From Cyanobacteria bacterium REEB459 (GTDB taxonomy: Bacteria; Cyanobacteriota; Cyanobacteriia; Phormidesmidales; Phormidesmidaceae), in NCBI GenBank assembly GCA_018970085.1, contig JAGWXD010000005.1, positions 1 through 64,000 on the forward strand: 64,000 bases of DNA, written 5' to 3'. Both the position numbers and the translations under genes were made by a program. Position 1 is the first letter of the stretch. Every line of letters begins with the position of its first letter. The notes below the pieces were generated by a model. It was given only the letters and a program-made list of their open reading frames with translations. It did not search any database and was not told where the DNA came from. Of this stretch, positions 63,032-64,000 are shown in pieces.

Positions 63032-64000
63032 ATGACTGAAACGGTTAACCCTGGCACCACCTCCAGCCCTGGATTGGCGGCAATCGACGTAGAACTAAAA
63101 CAGGTGGTTAAGATCTTTAACCAGGAGCCAGCGGTCTCCGACTTGAACTTGCAGGTGCGCCAGGGAGAGTTTTTCAGTATTTTGGGTCCCTCTGGTTGCG
63201 GCAAAACCACCACTCTCAGGCTAATCGCAGGTTTTGAGCGGCCCAGCTCTGGTCAGATCCTGATTCAGGGCATTAATATGGTCTCTCGACCAGCCTATCG
63301 CCGGCCTGTCAATACCGTATTTCAAAGCTATGCTCTGTTTGATCACCTGACGGTGGCCGATAATATTGCCTTTGGGTTGAACATTCAACGATTGCCCCGT
63401 AGCCAGGTGCGTGATCGGGTGTCTGAGGCGCTGCGCCTGGTCAGAATGGAAGGCTTGAGCGATCGCCGTCCAGCCCAACTGTCGGGGGGGCAGCAGCAGC
63501 GGGTAGCTCTGGCCAGGGCGCTAGTCAACCGGCCAGCGGTGATGTTGCTAGATGAGCCCTTGGGAGCCCTTGATTTAAAGCTACGGAAACAAATGCAGCT
63601 AGAGCTGGCTAACCTGCACAGGCAACTGGGCATAACCTTTATTATGGTTACCCACGATCAAGAAGAGGCTCTCTGCCTGTCCGATCGCATTGCCGTCATG
63701 AACCGGGGACACCTGGAACAGGTAGGCACCCCCCAGCAGATCTATGACCATCCTGCCAGCGCCTTTGTAGCCGATTTTATCGGCGACACCAACTTGCTCT
63801 CAGGATCCATTGACAGTCGGCAGGGTGCCTATGTGCAGGTGGTTACGGCGGCCGGTTTGAAGATTTGGGTAGCGGCTAACGACGGGGCCGGTCTGGTTGG
63901 ACCAACGGCGATCGCCGTCAGCATTCGACCGGAGAAAATCCACCTGAGCCTGGTTCCCTTTGACCAGAGCGATAACCTTTGCAGCGGCCATATCCGTCGG
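63032..64000 (+). CDS. PotA-type ABC transporter ATPase (cut by window end)
   Basis: From ATG 63032 (GTG 63029 also possible) the frame is open to the end of the window. Walker A SILGPSGCGKTTTLRLIAGF, Q-loop NTVFQSYALFDHLTV, signature AQLSGGQQQRVALARALV, Walker B VMLLDEPLGALDLKLR, H-loop VTHDQEEAL, and the start of a TOBE domain. The pattern matches PotA, the spermidine/putrescine importer ATPase. The stop and any pot permease genes lie beyond the edge. Confidence 0.9.
   Translation, partial: MTETVNPGTTSSPGLAAIDVELKQVVKIFNQEPAVSDLNLQVRQGEFFSILGPSGCGKTTTLRLIAGFERPSSGQILIQGINMVSRPAYRRPVNTVFQSYALFDHLTVADNIAFGLNIQRLPRSQVRDRVSEALRLVRMEGLSDRRPAQLSGGQQQRVALARALVNRPAVMLLDEPLGALDLKLRKQMQLELANLHRQLGITFIMVTHDQEEALCLSDRIAVMNRGHLEQVGTPQQIYDHPASAFVADFIGDTNLLSGSIDSRQGAYVQVVTAAGLKIWVAANDGAGLVGPTAIAVSIRPEKIHLSLVPFDQSDNLCSGHIRR

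Overview
The window looks cyanobacterial. GCGATCGC (HIP1-type) octamers occur in both halves. The gene content is typical of the phylum: Tic20 and Tic22 homologues, a DUF1995 protein, a roughly 600-residue aspartate kinase with four ACT units, rpsP-khpA-phoH in a row, CIRCE-groESL, and dnaN beside a cluster of TTTTCCACA boxes that marks oriC. I cannot name a genus from the sequence alone.

Layout. (1) 1-2.7 kb is accessory: the 5' end of a probable group IIC-attC intron sitting in an attC-like site, a small secreted protein, a GIY-YIG protein, and a DUF433/DUF5615 toxin-antitoxin pair. (2) 2.8-29.1 kb is ordinary AT-richer chromosome: lipoate ligase-like, YdcF, Tic22, dcd, an MFS transporter, lysC, YacP-like, M61 peptidase, an ABC permease, Tic20, rpsP-khpA-phoH, RlpA-like, a PP2C phosphatase, dnaN, oriC, groES-groEL, mtnA and a SpoIID protein. 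It is scattered with gene fragments (two tnpB remnants, budA, a C5 methyltransferase, a reverse transcriptase) and three families of short inverted-repeat elements. (3) 29.1-40.6 kb is an integron-like island. An apparently complete integron integrase (intI, + strand) lies at its right end with an attI-like region upstream. To its left lie cassettes mostly on the - strand, separated by degenerate attC-like sites: a two-gene membrane/secreted cassette, an AbrB-VapC pair, a VapBC pair, a SinI-like restriction endonuclease with a C5 methyltransferase, and a small unknown protein. An IS110-family element interrupts one attC. A repeat unit occurs four times, and two copies carry an internally deleted integrase remnant with the same junction. 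(4) 40.6-64 kb is clearly GC-richer core chromosome: a cox operon fragment (ctaD-ctaE after a truncated DUF2231 gene, with no subunit II), GMC oxidoreductase, WecG/TagA and WcaJ-type transferases, an M20 hydrolase, a histidine kinase with a degenerate ATPase domain, ilvB with an extra zinc ribbon, FtsL-like and FtsI, two ABC ATPases, hemW, PIN-TRAM, GST, cupin, thioredoxin-like and a CsoR-type regulator.

How it fits together. The main story is the integron island. It captures stabilising toxin-antitoxin pairs and a restriction-modification system, and attC sites appear to serve as landing pads for a group II intron (left edge) and an IS110 element. The base-composition change falls right at the end of intI. 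Either the integron marks a real junction between two chromosomal histories, or the contig is a chimaera of two cyanobacterial genomes joined there. This should be settled before any biological claim that links the two halves.
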